Shown in pieces: positions 25,073-33,935 of a stretch of 64,000 nt of DNA. The translations under genes and the position numbers were made by a program. Source of the stretch: Pontivivens sp032464575 (GTDB lineage Bacteria; Pseudomonadota; Alphaproteobacteria; Rhodobacterales; Rhodobacteraceae); NCBI GenBank assembly GCA_032464575.1, contig JAWDKM010000002.1, positions 620,001 to 684,000 on the forward strand, read 5' to 3'. Every line of letters starts with the position of its first letter. The first letter of the stretch is position 1. The notes beneath the pieces are model-generated. The model saw only the letters and a list, made by a program, of their open reading frames with translations. It ran no database searches and was not told the DNA's origin.

Positions 25073-26521
25073 TTACTCGGTCGTGTCGACGCCCGCTGCG
25101 GTGGCTTCCTCTTCGGTCGCCTGCTCGCCCTCGACCCAGTAGCCGTCGTAAACCTCGCCCGAGGCATAGGTCATCAGGCCGCGGCCTTGGCGCTGGCCGG
25201 CCACGAAGAAGCCCTCGTAGACGTCGCCGTTCGGGTACTTCGCCGTACCCTCGCCATCGATCTCGCCTGCGGCCCAGCCACCGACATACTCGAAGCCGTC
25301 GGGCATCGTGATCGTGCCCTCGCCCTCGCGCTGGCCGTTCACGAAGGTGCCGGTGTAGATCGTGCCGTCCGCGTAGGTCGCCACGCCGTCGCCGTGACGC
25401 AGCCCGTCGCGCCATTCGCCGGCATATTGGTAGCCGTCGTCATAGGTCATGACGCCGTAGCCGTGGTTGCGTGCATCCTTGAACTCGCCCTCGTAGACGA
25501 GGCCGTTGTCGTAGCGGGCCACGCCCTCGCCCTCGATCACGCCCTCGATCCACTGGCCATCATAGGAAGAACCGTCGGGGTACGTGATCTTGCCGGCGCC
25601 GTGCGACAGGTCGTTGAGGAAGGCGCCCTCGTAGACCGAACCGTCGGGATAGCGAACGAGGCCTGTACCCTCGATCCGGCCCTCGACCCAGGAGCCCTCG
25701 TAGACGTAGCCGTCGGTGCCCTGGAACGTGCCCTGGCCGTCGCGCAGGTCGCCCGCGAACTCGCCCTCGTAGATGTCGCCGTTCGCGTAGGTGGCGATGC
25801 CGGTCCCTTCGCGCTGGCCATCGACGAGCGTGCCTTCATAGACGTCGCCGTTCGGCTGCGTCAGCTTGCCGTCACCGTTGATCTGGTTGTCGGCCCACTG
25901 GCCTTCGTAGATCAGTCCGTCGGGCAGCACCAGGGTGCCTTCGCCCTCGCGGATGCCGCGCACGACGTCGCCCTCGTAGACCGCGCCATCCGGGTAGGTG
26001 ATCTTGCCGGTCCCGTCCTTGGTCCCGTCGATCCAGGTGCCCTCGTAGCGATAACCGTTCGGCGAGATCATCGTGCCCTGGCCGTGGTGGACCGAGTTCT
26101 GGAACTCGCCCTCGTAGCGCACGCCGTTGGCGTAGACCGCGACACCGTTGCCCGAGATCACACTGTCCACCCATTCGCCCTCATAGGTGCCGCCGTCCGA
26201 GAAGACGATGGAGCCCTGGCCGTGCGGCTGCCCATTCAGGAACTGTCCGGTGTAGACTGAACCATTCGGGAACTTGGCGACGCCGTCACCCTCGATCCGG
26301 CCCTCGACCCAAGTGCCCGTGTATTCATAGCCGTTGGGCAGGCGGTAGGTGCCCTGGCCGTGCTGCAGCCCGTCCTTGAACTCGCCCTCGTAGACGCCGC
26401 CGGTGTCGTACTGGCGCGTCTGGACGGCTCCCTCGGATTGGGCATGTGCGGCGATGTTGCCGAAGGCCACCGCGCTCATCCCGATCGCAGCAACCGTCAG
26501 GTACGAAAAACGTGTCTTCAT
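25073..26521 (-). CDS. Secreted MORN-repeat protein
   Basis: 482 residues. ATG 26521 begins a signal peptide (MKTRFSYLTVAAIGMSAVAF, then GNIAAHAQ), so export is predicted. From about residue 47 to the end it is almost entirely MORN repeats of 23 residues with the pattern YEGEF-x5-HGQGT-x4-PNG. I count 18 full units and a degenerate nineteenth. Units alternate between two types (…HGxGT… and W-EGxIEGxG…), so a 46-residue super-repeat is also visible. MORN arrays form extended beta-ribbons and often bind lipids or proteins. The role here is unknown. A terminator follows; upstream is the divergent NAD synthetase gene. Confidence 0.9.
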   Translation of the reverse strand: MKTRFSYLTVAAIGMSAVAFGNIAAHAQSEGAVQTRQYDTGGVYEGEFKDGLQHGQGTYRLPNGYEYTGTWVEGRIEGDGVAKFPNGSVYTGQFLNGQPHGQGSIVFSDGGTYEGEWVDSVISGNGVAVYANGVRYEGEFQNSVHHGQGTMISPNGYRYEGTWIDGTKDGTGKITYPDGAVYEGDVVRGIREGEGTLVLPDGLIYEGQWADNQINGDGKLTQPNGDVYEGTLVDGQREGTGIATYANGDIYEGEFAGDLRDGQGTFQGTDGYVYEGSWVEGRIEGTGLVRYPDGSVYEGAFLNDLSHGAGKITYPDGSSYDGQWIEGVIEGEGVARYDNGLVYEGEFKDARNHGYGVMTYDDGYQYAGEWRDGLRHGDGVATYADGTIYTGTFVNGQREGEGTITMPDGFEYVGGWAAGEIDGEGTAKYPNGDVYEGFFVAGQRQGRGLMTYASGEVYDGYWVEGEQATEEEATAAGVDTTE

Positions 26522-26750
26522 CCGTCCAACGCGCCAGGGTTGGTGACCCCGGCTCCCCTCATAAGTGATACCGCGTCCGGGCGGTTCTTCATCCCTCGCC
26601 GACACTATTTGCATCGGTCAATTGTGACAACTCCGGATTGAGACCCGCGACGTCTCGTCGATCACGATTCTAAGGCAATCCGCTTGCACCGTCCCATGTG
26701 CCCACGATATGCGGCCACATTGAGGCGGCTCGTTGCGAGAAAGGCACGGC

Positions 26751-28418
26751 ATGATGGACCGGTTCCGGCTGACGATGGCGCAACTTAACCCCGTGGTGGG
26801 GGATTTCACGGCCAACCTCAACAAGGCGCGCGTCGCCCACGCGGCCGGGCGGGAGGCGGGCGCCGATCTGGTGGCGCTGCCCGAGATGTTCCTGACCGGC
26901 TACCAGACCGTCGATCTGGGGCGGAAGCCCGCCTTCGTCGCCGATGCGATCGAGCGTGTGCGGGCGCTGGCGCGCGAGCTTGCCGACGGCCCCGCGCTCG
27001 GCATCGGGGCGCCGTTCCTCGAGGGCACCGATCTCTACAACGCCTACTGGCTGCTCGACGGCGGCGAGGTCCTCGCTGTCATCAAGAAGCAGATGCTGCC
27101 CAATGACAGCGTCTTCGATGAGAAGCGGGTCTATGTTCCCGCCGCACCGCAGGGTCCAGTGAGCCTGCGCGGCTGGCGCGTCGGCATCCCGATCTGCGAG
27201 GATTCGTGGCATCCCGGCCCGGTGGAGACGCTGGAGGAGACGGGGGCCGAGTTCCTCTTCGTGCCCAACGGCTCGCCCTATCACCGTGCCAAGCACGACC
27301 GGCGGATGAATCACATGGTCGCCCGCGTGGTCGAGAGCGGGCTGCCGCTCGCCTATCTCAACATGGTCGGCGGCCAGGATGACCAGATCTTCGACGGCTG
27401 CTCCTTCGCGCTGAACCCGCATGGACAACTTGCCGCACTCTTCCCCAGCTTCGACGAGGCGATCCGCACGCTGGAGGTCGAGCGCGCGGCCGAAGGTGCC
27501 CGCATCGTCCCGGCGGAGGAGACGCGGCTGCCCGACGACACCGCCCTCGACTACCGCGCGATGGTCGAAAGCGTGCGCGACTACTGGGCCAAGACCGGGT
27601 TCGAGAAGGCGCTGCTCGGCCTATCCGGCGGGATCGATTCGGCTCTGACCGCGGCCGTCGCCGCCGATGCGCTGGGGCCGGAGAATGTCCGCTGCGTCAT
27701 GCTGCCCTCCGAATACACGTCCTCTCACTCGCTGGAGGATGCGGAAGCCTGCGCCAAGGCGCTCGGCTGCCGCTACGACTACGTGCCGATCGACGCGCCC
27801 CGCGCCGCGGTGACGGACACGCTGGCCCCGCTCTTCAATGGCACCTCGCCCGGCATCGCGGAGGAGAACATCCAGTCGCGCCTGCGCGGTCTCCTTCTGA
27901 TGGCGCTGTCCAACAAGTACGGGGAAATGCTGCTGACCACCGGCAACAAGTCGGAGGTCGCGGTGGGCTACGCGACGATCTACGGCGACATGTCAGGTGC
28001 CTACAACCCGCTGAAGGACCTCTACAAGACGCGGGTCTTCGCCACCTCCGCCTGGCGCAACGCGAATCACGATCCCGCCTGGATGCGCGCCCCCGCCGGT
28101 GAGGTCATTCCCCAGCGCATCATCGACAAGCCGCCCTCGGCCGAGCTGCGCCCCGATCAGAAGGACGAGGACAGCCTGCCGCCCTACAACGTACTCGACG
28201 GCATTCTGGAGATGCTGATCGAGGGCGAACGGTCGGTGGAGGATTGCGTCGCCGCGGGCTACGACCGGGACACGGCGGCGAAGGTGGAGCACCTGCTCTA
28301 CATCGCGGAGTACAAGCGCTTCCAGTCCGCACCGGGCACCCGTCTGACCACCCGCGCCTTCTGGCTGGACCGCCGCTATCCCATCGTCAACCGCTGGCGG
28401 TCCGCCGGAAATCAGTAG
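26751..28418 (+). CDS. nadE: Glutamine-dependent NAD+ synthetase
   Basis: 555 residues. Amidates deamido-NAD+ using glutamine. The N-terminal nitrilase-type glutaminase domain has the catalytic Glu (LPEMFLTGY), Lys (VIKKQMLPN) and Cys (PICEDSWHPG). The C-terminal synthetase domain has the ATP-binding LGLSGGIDSALT and the motif TTGNKSEVAVGY. ATG 26751 (MMDRFRLTMAQLNP) follows AAGG 7 bases upstream. Cytoplasmic, and expected to be essential for NAD synthesis unless another nadE exists elsewhere. Confidence 0.96.
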   Translation: MMDRFRLTMAQLNPVVGDFTANLNKARVAHAAGREAGADLVALPEMFLTGYQTVDLGRKPAFVADAIERVRALARELADGPALGIGAPFLEGTDLYNAYWLLDGGEVLAVIKKQMLPNDSVFDEKRVYVPAAPQGPVSLRGWRVGIPICEDSWHPGPVETLEETGAEFLFVPNGSPYHRAKHDRRMNHMVARVVESGLPLAYLNMVGGQDDQIFDGCSFALNPHGQLAALFPSFDEAIRTLEVERAAEGARIVPAEETRLPDDTALDYRAMVESVRDYWAKTGFEKALLGLSGGIDSALTAAVAADALGPENVRCVMLPSEYTSSHSLEDAEACAKALGCRYDYVPIDAPRAAVTDTLAPLFNGTSPGIAEENIQSRLRGLLLMALSNKYGEMLLTTGNKSEVAVGYATIYGDMSGAYNPLKDLYKTRVFATSAWRNANHDPAWMRAPAGEVIPQRIIDKPPSAELRPDQKDEDSLPPYNVLDGILEMLIEGERSVEDCVAAGYDRDTAAKVEHLLYIAEYKRFQSAPGTRLTTRAFWLDRRYPIVNRWRSAGNQ

Positions 28419-28475
28419 GCGCGCGGCGCGGCCGCTCCATATTGTTTCGCGAGCATCACGTTGGGGGACGGTCCG

Positions 28476-29279
28476 ATGCGCCGCGCTTTTCTGATCTCCT
28501 TGATCCTGACCCTGCCGCTCTCCGCGCAGGAGTTGGGCCCGCCGCCCGAAACCTCGATGCGGCCTGAGCCGCGACCAGTAGCCAAGGAGGTGTCCGACGA
28601 AACGCCCGAGGTTTCGGAAAGTGAGGTGGAGACCACGGAGGAGCCGGAATCGCCCACCGATCCCGAGGATACCACGGTGGACGCAGCAGAGCCCGAAGCC
28701 ACCCCGGTCATGCGCGCCGCCACGCCGAGCGAGCACGCCGCCTGTCTCGCCGACCTCGACGCGCTCGGCACTGTCTACGAGCTCGCCGACCAGGCCCAGG
28801 ATGCCGACGATCCTGCCTGCGGCATCCTCACCCCCGTCACCGTGAGCGAGGTCGTTCCGGGCATCACTCTCGACCCGCCCGCCACGATCCGGTGCGAGAC
28901 CGCCCGCGCGCTGGCCGACTGGACCGTAACGCATCTCGTCCCGTCGGCCGACTTGCTGGAACGGGGCGCGCTCACTGGCCTCGTCAACGCCAGCGGCTAT
29001 GTCTGCCGCCGCCGCAACAACCTGTCGACCGGGCCGCTGTCGGAGCACGCCTTCGGCAATGCCATCGACATCTCCGCCTTCCGCTTCGCCGAGGGTGATC
29101 CGCTGGCCGTCGAAGCCCGCGCCGGCGGCTCGATCGAGACGGCGTTCCAGCGCGCCATCCGTGCGGCGGCCTGCCTGCACTTCACCACCGTTATCGGCCC
29201 CGGCACCGACGCCGCCCACGCCGATCACCTGCATTTTGATCGCGCAGCGCGTCGTGAGGGCTGGCGCTACTGCCGCTAG
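28476..29279 (+). CDS. Extensin-like family protein, secreted
   Basis: 267 residues. A signal peptide (MRRAFLISLILTLPLSAQ) precedes an acidic Pro/Glu/Thr-rich linker to about residue 75, followed by the extensin-like C-terminal domain: CGILTPVTVSEV, RCETARALADW, SEHAFGNAIDISAF and AAHADHLHFD. The His/Asp pattern resembles LAS-type D,D-peptidases, so a peptidoglycan-acting role is possible but unproven. ATG 28476 follows GGGGGAC. The next gene, mtgA, 43 bases downstream, also acts on peptidoglycan. Confidence 0.88.
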   Translation: MRRAFLISLILTLPLSAQELGPPPETSMRPEPRPVAKEVSDETPEVSESEVETTEEPESPTDPEDTTVDAAEPEATPVMRAATPSEHAACLADLDALGTVYELADQAQDADDPACGILTPVTVSEVVPGITLDPPATIRCETARALADWTVTHLVPSADLLERGALTGLVNASGYVCRRRNNLSTGPLSEHAFGNAIDISAFRFAEGDPLAVEARAGGSIETAFQRAIRAAACLHFTTVIGPGTDAAHADHLHFDRAARREGWRYCR

Positions 29280-29322
29280 GCGCGCAAACAGTCAGACGAA
29301 CACGCCTCACCGGATTGCATCG

Positions 29323-29985
29323 ATGCGCCTGATCCGCTTCCTCCTCCGCTGGACGCTCTACCTGCTCGCGCTCGCGGTGCTGTTCGTGGCGGCGGGACGC
29401 TGGGTGGTGCCGCCGATCACGCATACGCAATGGGTGGAGCGACAGCGGCTTGGCGCGCTCCAGCGCGAATGGGTGCCGTTCGAGGCCGCAGGCCCGCTGC
29501 CCGCCGCCGTGATCGCGGCGGAGGATGCGAATTTCTGCGCGCATTGGGGTTTCGATTTCGACGCGATCCGCGCTGCATTGCAGGAGGACCGGCGGCGCGG
29601 CGCCTCCACCATCTCCCAGCAGGTCGCGAAGAACGTCTACCTCTGGCAGGAGCAGAGCTGGCTGCGAAAGGGGATCGAGGCCGCCGTCACCCTCGTCATC
29701 GAGGCGACCTGGTCCAAGCGCCGCATCGTCGAGGTCTACGTGAACGTGGCCGAGATGGGGAACGGCGTCTTCGGAGCCGAAGCTGCGGCGCGCCACTGGT
29801 TCGGAACGTCCGCCGCCTCGCTCAGCCCGGCGCAGGCCGCCCGTATCGCCGCGATCCTGCCCGCACCGCATGTCCGCTCCGCCAGTGCGCCCGGCGACTT
29901 CACCGCGGGTCGCGCCCGCTCCATCGCCGAAGGTGCCCGGAGCCTGCGGCAGAGCGATCGCCTCGCCTGCCTCACGCCGGGTTAA
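29323..29985 (+). CDS. mtgA: Monofunctional peptidoglycan glycosyltransferase
   Basis: 220 residues. Polymerises lipid II into glycan strands at the periplasmic face. One N-terminal membrane anchor (about residues 5-25), then the GT51 domain: catalytic glutamate in AAEDANFCAHWGFD, then GASTISQQVAKNVYLW, RRIVEVYVNVAEMG and AARHWFG. No transpeptidase domain follows, which distinguishes it from class A PBPs. The 3' end overlaps the convergent sulfurtransferase gene by 4 bases. Confidence 0.95.
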   Translation: MRLIRFLLRWTLYLLALAVLFVAAGRWVVPPITHTQWVERQRLGALQREWVPFEAAGPLPAAVIAAEDANFCAHWGFDFDAIRAALQEDRRRGASTISQQVAKNVYLWQEQSWLRKGIEAAVTLVIEATWSKRRIVEVYVNVAEMGNGVFGAEAAARHWFGTSAASLSPAQAARIAAILPAPHVRSASAPGDFTAGRARSIAEGARSLRQSDRLACLTPG

Positions 29986-30872
29986 AGCCCGCTGCTCTGC
30001 GCCCGCCCGTCCAGCGCGTGGCCATAGATGCGCACGTTCTCGACGCCCGCGATCTCGCTCGCCATGAACCAGTCGATCGCCGCCAGCGTGCCGTTGTTGC
30101 AGTAAGTGATGACGTCGCTCATCCAGTCGACATGCTGCGCGTTCTTGATCCGCTCGAAGATCGACATCTCTTCGCCCGCGCGCCCATCCTCGTGCTCCAG
30201 GAGCGTGATGCCATTGAGCAGCGTCGAGCCCGGCAGCGACTCTCGCCGGGCGATCTGCCAGAGCGGCCGCGCGTCGAGGAGCACCGCCTCGCTCTCACCC
30301 CGCAGTACGGCGTTCACGTCCGCATGGGTGGCGAGCCAGGTCCGGTCGAGCGTCAGGTCGAGGTCGATCGGCACGATCCGCCCCGGCCGCTCCGACATCG
30401 CGAAGCCCTGATCGCGCCACGCCCGGATCCCGCCATCGAGGATCGCGATATCCTCGTATCCCGCGGATTTCAGCATCCAGTACGCCCAGGCCGCGGAGCC
30501 GAAGTTCCGTCGCGCGGCACTCGAATGCACGATCACGACGGGACGTTCCGGCACCAGGCCCGCGCCGCCGATCAGCGCGCTCAGCGCCGCATCGCTCGGC
30601 ACGTCCAGCGGATCGCGCCACACCGCGCGCCACTCGCCGAAGGGCACGTTGATCGAGGTCGGTATATGGCCGGTGCCATAACTGAACAGACTCAGCTCCG
30701 CCTCGGGCTCGCGAATATCCACCACCTGCGGCCACGGGGCGGTGGACAGACGGTCCGCCAGCTCGGTGGGCGTGATGAGCGGCGCCATGCGGGCAGGGGC
30801 CTCCGCACTCGCCGTAGAGGCGAGCGACAGCACAACCATGAGGAGAATCTGCAACATCCAGCGAATATTCAT
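29982..30872 (-). CDS. Periplasmic tandem-rhodanese sulfurtransferase
   Basis: 296 residues. A signal peptide (first ~23 residues, ending ASTASA) precedes two rhodanese-like domains. The first (VVDIREPEAEL ... VIVHSSAARRN) has Ser where an active-site Cys is usual, so it is probably non-catalytic. The second (LLDARPLWQIA ... ITYCNNGTLAA) keeps the Cys in its loop. This is the normal layout of two-domain thiosulfate/mercaptopyruvate sulfurtransferases. Export to the periplasm suggests oxidation of extracellular thiosulfate or similar. It has its own promoter, divergent from the GST gene. Confidence 0.87.
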   Translation of the reverse strand: MNIRWMLQILLMVVLSLASTASAEAPARMAPLITPTELADRLSTAPWPQVVDIREPEAELSLFSYGTGHIPTSINVPFGEWRAVWRDPLDVPSDAALSALIGGAGLVPERPVVIVHSSAARRNFGSAAWAYWMLKSAGYEDIAILDGGIRAWRDQGFAMSERPGRIVPIDLDLTLDRTWLATHADVNAVLRGESEAVLLDARPLWQIARRESLPGSTLLNGITLLEHEDGRAGEEMSIFERIKNAQHVDWMSDVITYCNNGTLAAIDWFMASEIAGVENVRIYGHALDGRAQSSGL

Positions 30873-31027
30873 CCTCGCCCTCCATGTTTGCCTTGTGAGC
30901 CTGACCGGACCTCATACAGCTGATTCGTGTCCATTGCGAGGCAAGGTGTCGCAACCCCGTGCCCACGCCGGTTGAATTGCCCCTGCCAGACAGGCATACC
31001 GAACGGGAAGTCAGGTATCGGACGATT

Positions 31028-31693
31028 ATGCGGCGCCTTCATCACCTCCCCCTCTCCCCGTTCTCGCGCAAGGTGCGCCTGGTCCTCGCCGAAAAGCGGA
31101 TCGAGGTCGAGCTGGTCGAGGAAAAGCCCTGGGAGCGCCGGATGGAGTTCCTGCTGATGAACCCCGCCGCGCGTGTGCCGGTGCTCCAGATCGACGGGCT
31201 GACGCTCAGCGACTCGACTGCCATCTGCGAGTATCTGGAGGAGACGGTGCCTGACCCCGCCCTCCTGCCGAAGCGCGCCGCCGACCGGGCCGAGGCTCGC
31301 CGCCTCGCCCACTGGTTCGACGACAAGTTCCACCACGAGGTCACAGTCAACCTGCTCTACGAGCGCGTGACGAAGAAGCTGAAGAAGACCGGCTATCCCG
31401 AGAGCGCGCGCATCCGCGAAGGCACCTCGAATATAAAGTATCACCTCGACTATCTCGACTGGCTATGCGACCAGCGCCGGTGGCTCGCGGGCGATAACAT
31501 GACCATCGCGGATTTCGCGGCGGCTGCGCATCTGAGCTGCCTCGACTACGTGGACGACGTCGACTGGAACCGGTCGGACAACGTGAAGGACTGGTATGCG
31601 CGCATCAAGTCGCGCCCCGCCTTCCGCCCGATCCTCGCCGACATGGTGCCGGGGATGCCGCCGCCGGTGCACTACGCCGACCTCGATTTCTGA
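31028..31693 (+). CDS. Glutathione S-transferase family protein
   Basis: 221 residues. The N-terminal thioredoxin-like domain starts LHHLPLSPFSRKVRLVLAEK, with the cis-Pro region AARVPVLQIDGLTLSDSTAICEYLEE that binds the gamma-glutamyl part of glutathione. The C-terminal helical domain contains LAGDNMTIADFAAAAHLSCLDY. ATG 31028 is the family start. It overlaps the next gene, queG, by a single base (TGATG), so the two are translationally coupled. Substrate unknown. Confidence 0.92.
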   Translation: MRRLHHLPLSPFSRKVRLVLAEKRIEVELVEEKPWERRMEFLLMNPAARVPVLQIDGLTLSDSTAICEYLEETVPDPALLPKRAADRAEARRLAHWFDDKFHHEVTVNLLYERVTKKLKKTGYPESARIREGTSNIKYHLDYLDWLCDQRRWLAGDNMTIADFAAAAHLSCLDYVDDVDWNRSDNVKDWYARIKSRPAFRPILADMVPGMPPPVHYADLDF

Positions 31694-32736
31694 TGGAGGC
31701 CGGACGGGTGAAGGCCGAGGCGCGGCACCTCGGTTTCGCCAGCGCCGGGATCTGCAGGCCGGACGCGATCCCGCAGGCCGCGGGCCGCCTCGACCAGTTC
31801 CTCGCCGATGACATGCACGGACAGATGGGCTGGCTCGCCGACCGCTCCGAATGGCGCGGCAGCCCCGCCGCCCTCTGGCCCGAGGCCCGCTCCGTCATCA
31901 TGCTGGCCGAGCCCTACACCCCCGACCGCGATCCGCTGGAGCTGCTGGATCAGTCCGAGATCGGCGCGATCTCCGTCTATGCCCGCAACAAGGACTACCA
32001 CGACCTCGTCAAGAAGCGGCTGAAGCGCCTTGGCCGCTGGCTGGTCGATGAGACGGGCTGCGAGATCAAGGTCTTCGTCGACACCGCGCCCGTGATGGAG
32101 AAACCGCTGGCCGAGGCCGCCGGGCTCGGCTGGCAGGGCAAGCACACCAACCTGTTGTCCCGCGATCTCGGCAACTGGTTCTTCCTAGGCGCGGTCTTCA
32201 CCACGCTGGAGCTCACCCCCGATCCGCCCGAGGTCGAGCATTGCGGGTCCTGCACCGCGTGCCTCGACATCTGCCCGACGGACGCCTTCCCCGCACCCTT
32301 CCGCCTAGATGCGCGGCGCTGCATCTCCTACCTGACCATCGAGCACAAGGGTCCGGTGGAGGAGGAGCTACGCGCGAAGATGGGCAACCGCATCTACGGC
32401 TGCGACGACTGCCTCGCGGTCTGCCCCTGGAACAAGTTCGCGGTGGAGGCGCGGGAGGCCGGCTACTGGGCCCGTGTCGAGCTCGCCGCCCCGCGTCTCG
32501 ACGACCTCGCGAAGCTCACTGACTGGACCTTCCGCGAGGTCTTCGCGGGCAGTCCCATCAAGCGCATCGGCCGCGACCGCTTCGTGCGCAACGTGCTCTA
32601 CGCCATCGGCAACTCCGCCACGCCGCACCTCGCCGAGGCCGCCCGCCCGCTGACGGAAGACCCCGATCCGGCGGTCGCCGATGCCGCGCGCTGGGCGCTG
32701 GCCCGCCTCGCCGAGAGCGAACCGCCCCGGCCCTGA
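31693..32736 (+). CDS. queG: Epoxyqueuosine reductase
   Basis: 347 residues. Last step of queuosine synthesis: reduces epoxyqueuosine to queuosine in the wobble position of GUN-decoding tRNAs, using cobalamin and two 4Fe-4S clusters. The cluster motifs are CGSCTACLDICPTDAF and CDDCLAVCPWNKF. The N-terminal part has SVIMLAEPY and ARNKDYHDLVKKRL, typical of QueG. The C-terminus carries a HEAT-like end (YAIGNSATPHLAEAARPL). ATG 31693 overlaps the GST stop. Confidence 0.96.
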   Translation: MEAGRVKAEARHLGFASAGICRPDAIPQAAGRLDQFLADDMHGQMGWLADRSEWRGSPAALWPEARSVIMLAEPYTPDRDPLELLDQSEIGAISVYARNKDYHDLVKKRLKRLGRWLVDETGCEIKVFVDTAPVMEKPLAEAAGLGWQGKHTNLLSRDLGNWFFLGAVFTTLELTPDPPEVEHCGSCTACLDICPTDAFPAPFRLDARRCISYLTIEHKGPVEEELRAKMGNRIYGCDDCLAVCPWNKFAVEAREAGYWARVELAAPRLDDLAKLTDWTFREVFAGSPIKRIGRDRFVRNVLYAIGNSATPHLAEAARPLTEDPDPAVADAARWALARLAESEPPRP

Positions 32737-32799
32737 GCCGGGGCCGCCCGCCATTGTTCCCGGTCGAGCCCGGCCCAACAACGTGATAGCGACAAAAGC

Positions 32800-33636
32800 A
32801 TGAAAACCCTGCTCTCCATCGGCCACGGCTACTCCGCCCGCGCGCTCGCCGCGCGGCTGGAGGGTTTCCGCATCATCGGCACCACCCGGTCGGAGGAGAA
32901 GGCGGACGCCCTGCGCGCCACGGGTGTCGAGCCGCTGATCTGGCCCGGCACCGACCTTGCGCCCGCTATCGCCGAGGCGACCCACATCCTTACCTCGGTC
33001 TCTCCCGGCGACGAGGGCGATCCCGTACTGAACGCCCATGCCGAGGCCCTGCGCGCCGCGAGGCCCGAATGGGTCGGCTACCTGTCGACCACCGGCGTCT
33101 ACGGCGACCGCGACGGTGGCTGGGTGGATGAGAGCTCCGAGCTCAAGCCCGCCACCCGCCGCGGCAAGGCCCGCGTGGCGGCCGAGCAGGGGTGGCAGGC
33201 GCTGGGCCTGCCGCTCCATATCTTCCGGATCGCCGGCATCTACGGCCCCGGCCGCGGCCCCTTCGCCAAGGTCCGGGCCGGAACGGCCCGGCGGATCATC
33301 AAGCCGAACCAGGTCTTCTCCCGCATCCATGTCGAGGACATCGCGCAGGTTCTCGCGGCCTCCATCGCGCGGCCCAATCCGGGTGCGATCTACAACCTTT
33401 GCGACGACGACCCGGCGCCGCCGCAGGACGTGATCGCCCACGCCGCCGAACTGCTCGGCCTGCCGCTGCCGCCCGCCATCCCGATCGAGGAGGCGGAGAT
33501 GAGCCCCATGGCCCGCAGCTTCTACGCCGAGTCCAAGCGCGTCTCGAACGACCGCATCAAGCAGGAACTCGGCGTGCGCTTGAAGTACCCGACCTACCGC
33601 GAGGGCCTCGCCGCGCTGCTGGAAGCGGAGTGGTAG
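32800..33636 (+). CDS. SDR/NAD(P)-binding protein, YeeZ-like
   Basis: 278 residues. Atypical extended SDR: a glycine-rich start (LLSIGHGYSARALAARL) replaces the classical GxxGxxG, followed by THILTSVSPGDEGD, YLSTTGVYGDRDGGWVDE and FRIAGIYGPGRGPF, as in YeeZ-type proteins. It keeps the Tyr of the active site (VYGDR) but no obvious YxxxK. Physiological substrate unknown. It is on the same strand as queG, 63 bases after it. Confidence 0.85.
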   Translation: MKTLLSIGHGYSARALAARLEGFRIIGTTRSEEKADALRATGVEPLIWPGTDLAPAIAEATHILTSVSPGDEGDPVLNAHAEALRAARPEWVGYLSTTGVYGDRDGGWVDESSELKPATRRGKARVAAEQGWQALGLPLHIFRIAGIYGPGRGPFAKVRAGTARRIIKPNQVFSRIHVEDIAQVLAASIARPNPGAIYNLCDDDPAPPQDVIAHAAELLGLPLPPAIPIEEAEMSPMARSFYAESKRVSNDRIKQELGVRLKYPTYREGLAALLEAEW

Positions 33637-33935
33637 TCCCTTGTCTTTCGGTCGATAGCTTGGGCCGCACCGACTCAGAACTCCAACAAAACTGCGCAAA
33701 GTCGTCCGCCGGACGATCTATCGAAGACCTAATTAAGCTCTTTCTTCAAAAGGCGTCGGCAAGAAACACCACTTCCATGCCTCCGAGCGCGGGCCTTTCG
33801 GCCCCGTTTCGCAAGTACCCTCTAAAACGGTTCCGATCCTCATATTTCCAAAGCAGAAAAGGCGAGGTGCGAAGCCTTGCCTTCGTCTTTCCGGACAGTA
33901 CGCCCGCCGGAGGCTCCCGCCCCCGGGCCAGAGGC
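33637..33935. other. Intergenic region between SDR gene and TRAP permease
   Basis: About 300 bases between convergent genes. It contains an AT-rich stretch (33670-33760), an inverted repeat TCGATAG (33652-33658) / CTATCGA (33718-33724) enclosing a smaller hairpin (CGTCC-GCC-GGACG), and a weak terminator-like AAGGC/GCCTT pairing near 33858-33885. No gene recognised. Confidence 0.45.

Noticed and set aside
25073..26521. Regular ~69-bp DNA repeats considered as a CRISPR or satellite array
   Set aside because: The period is exactly 23 codons and encodes MORN repeats in one open frame; there are no unique spacers.
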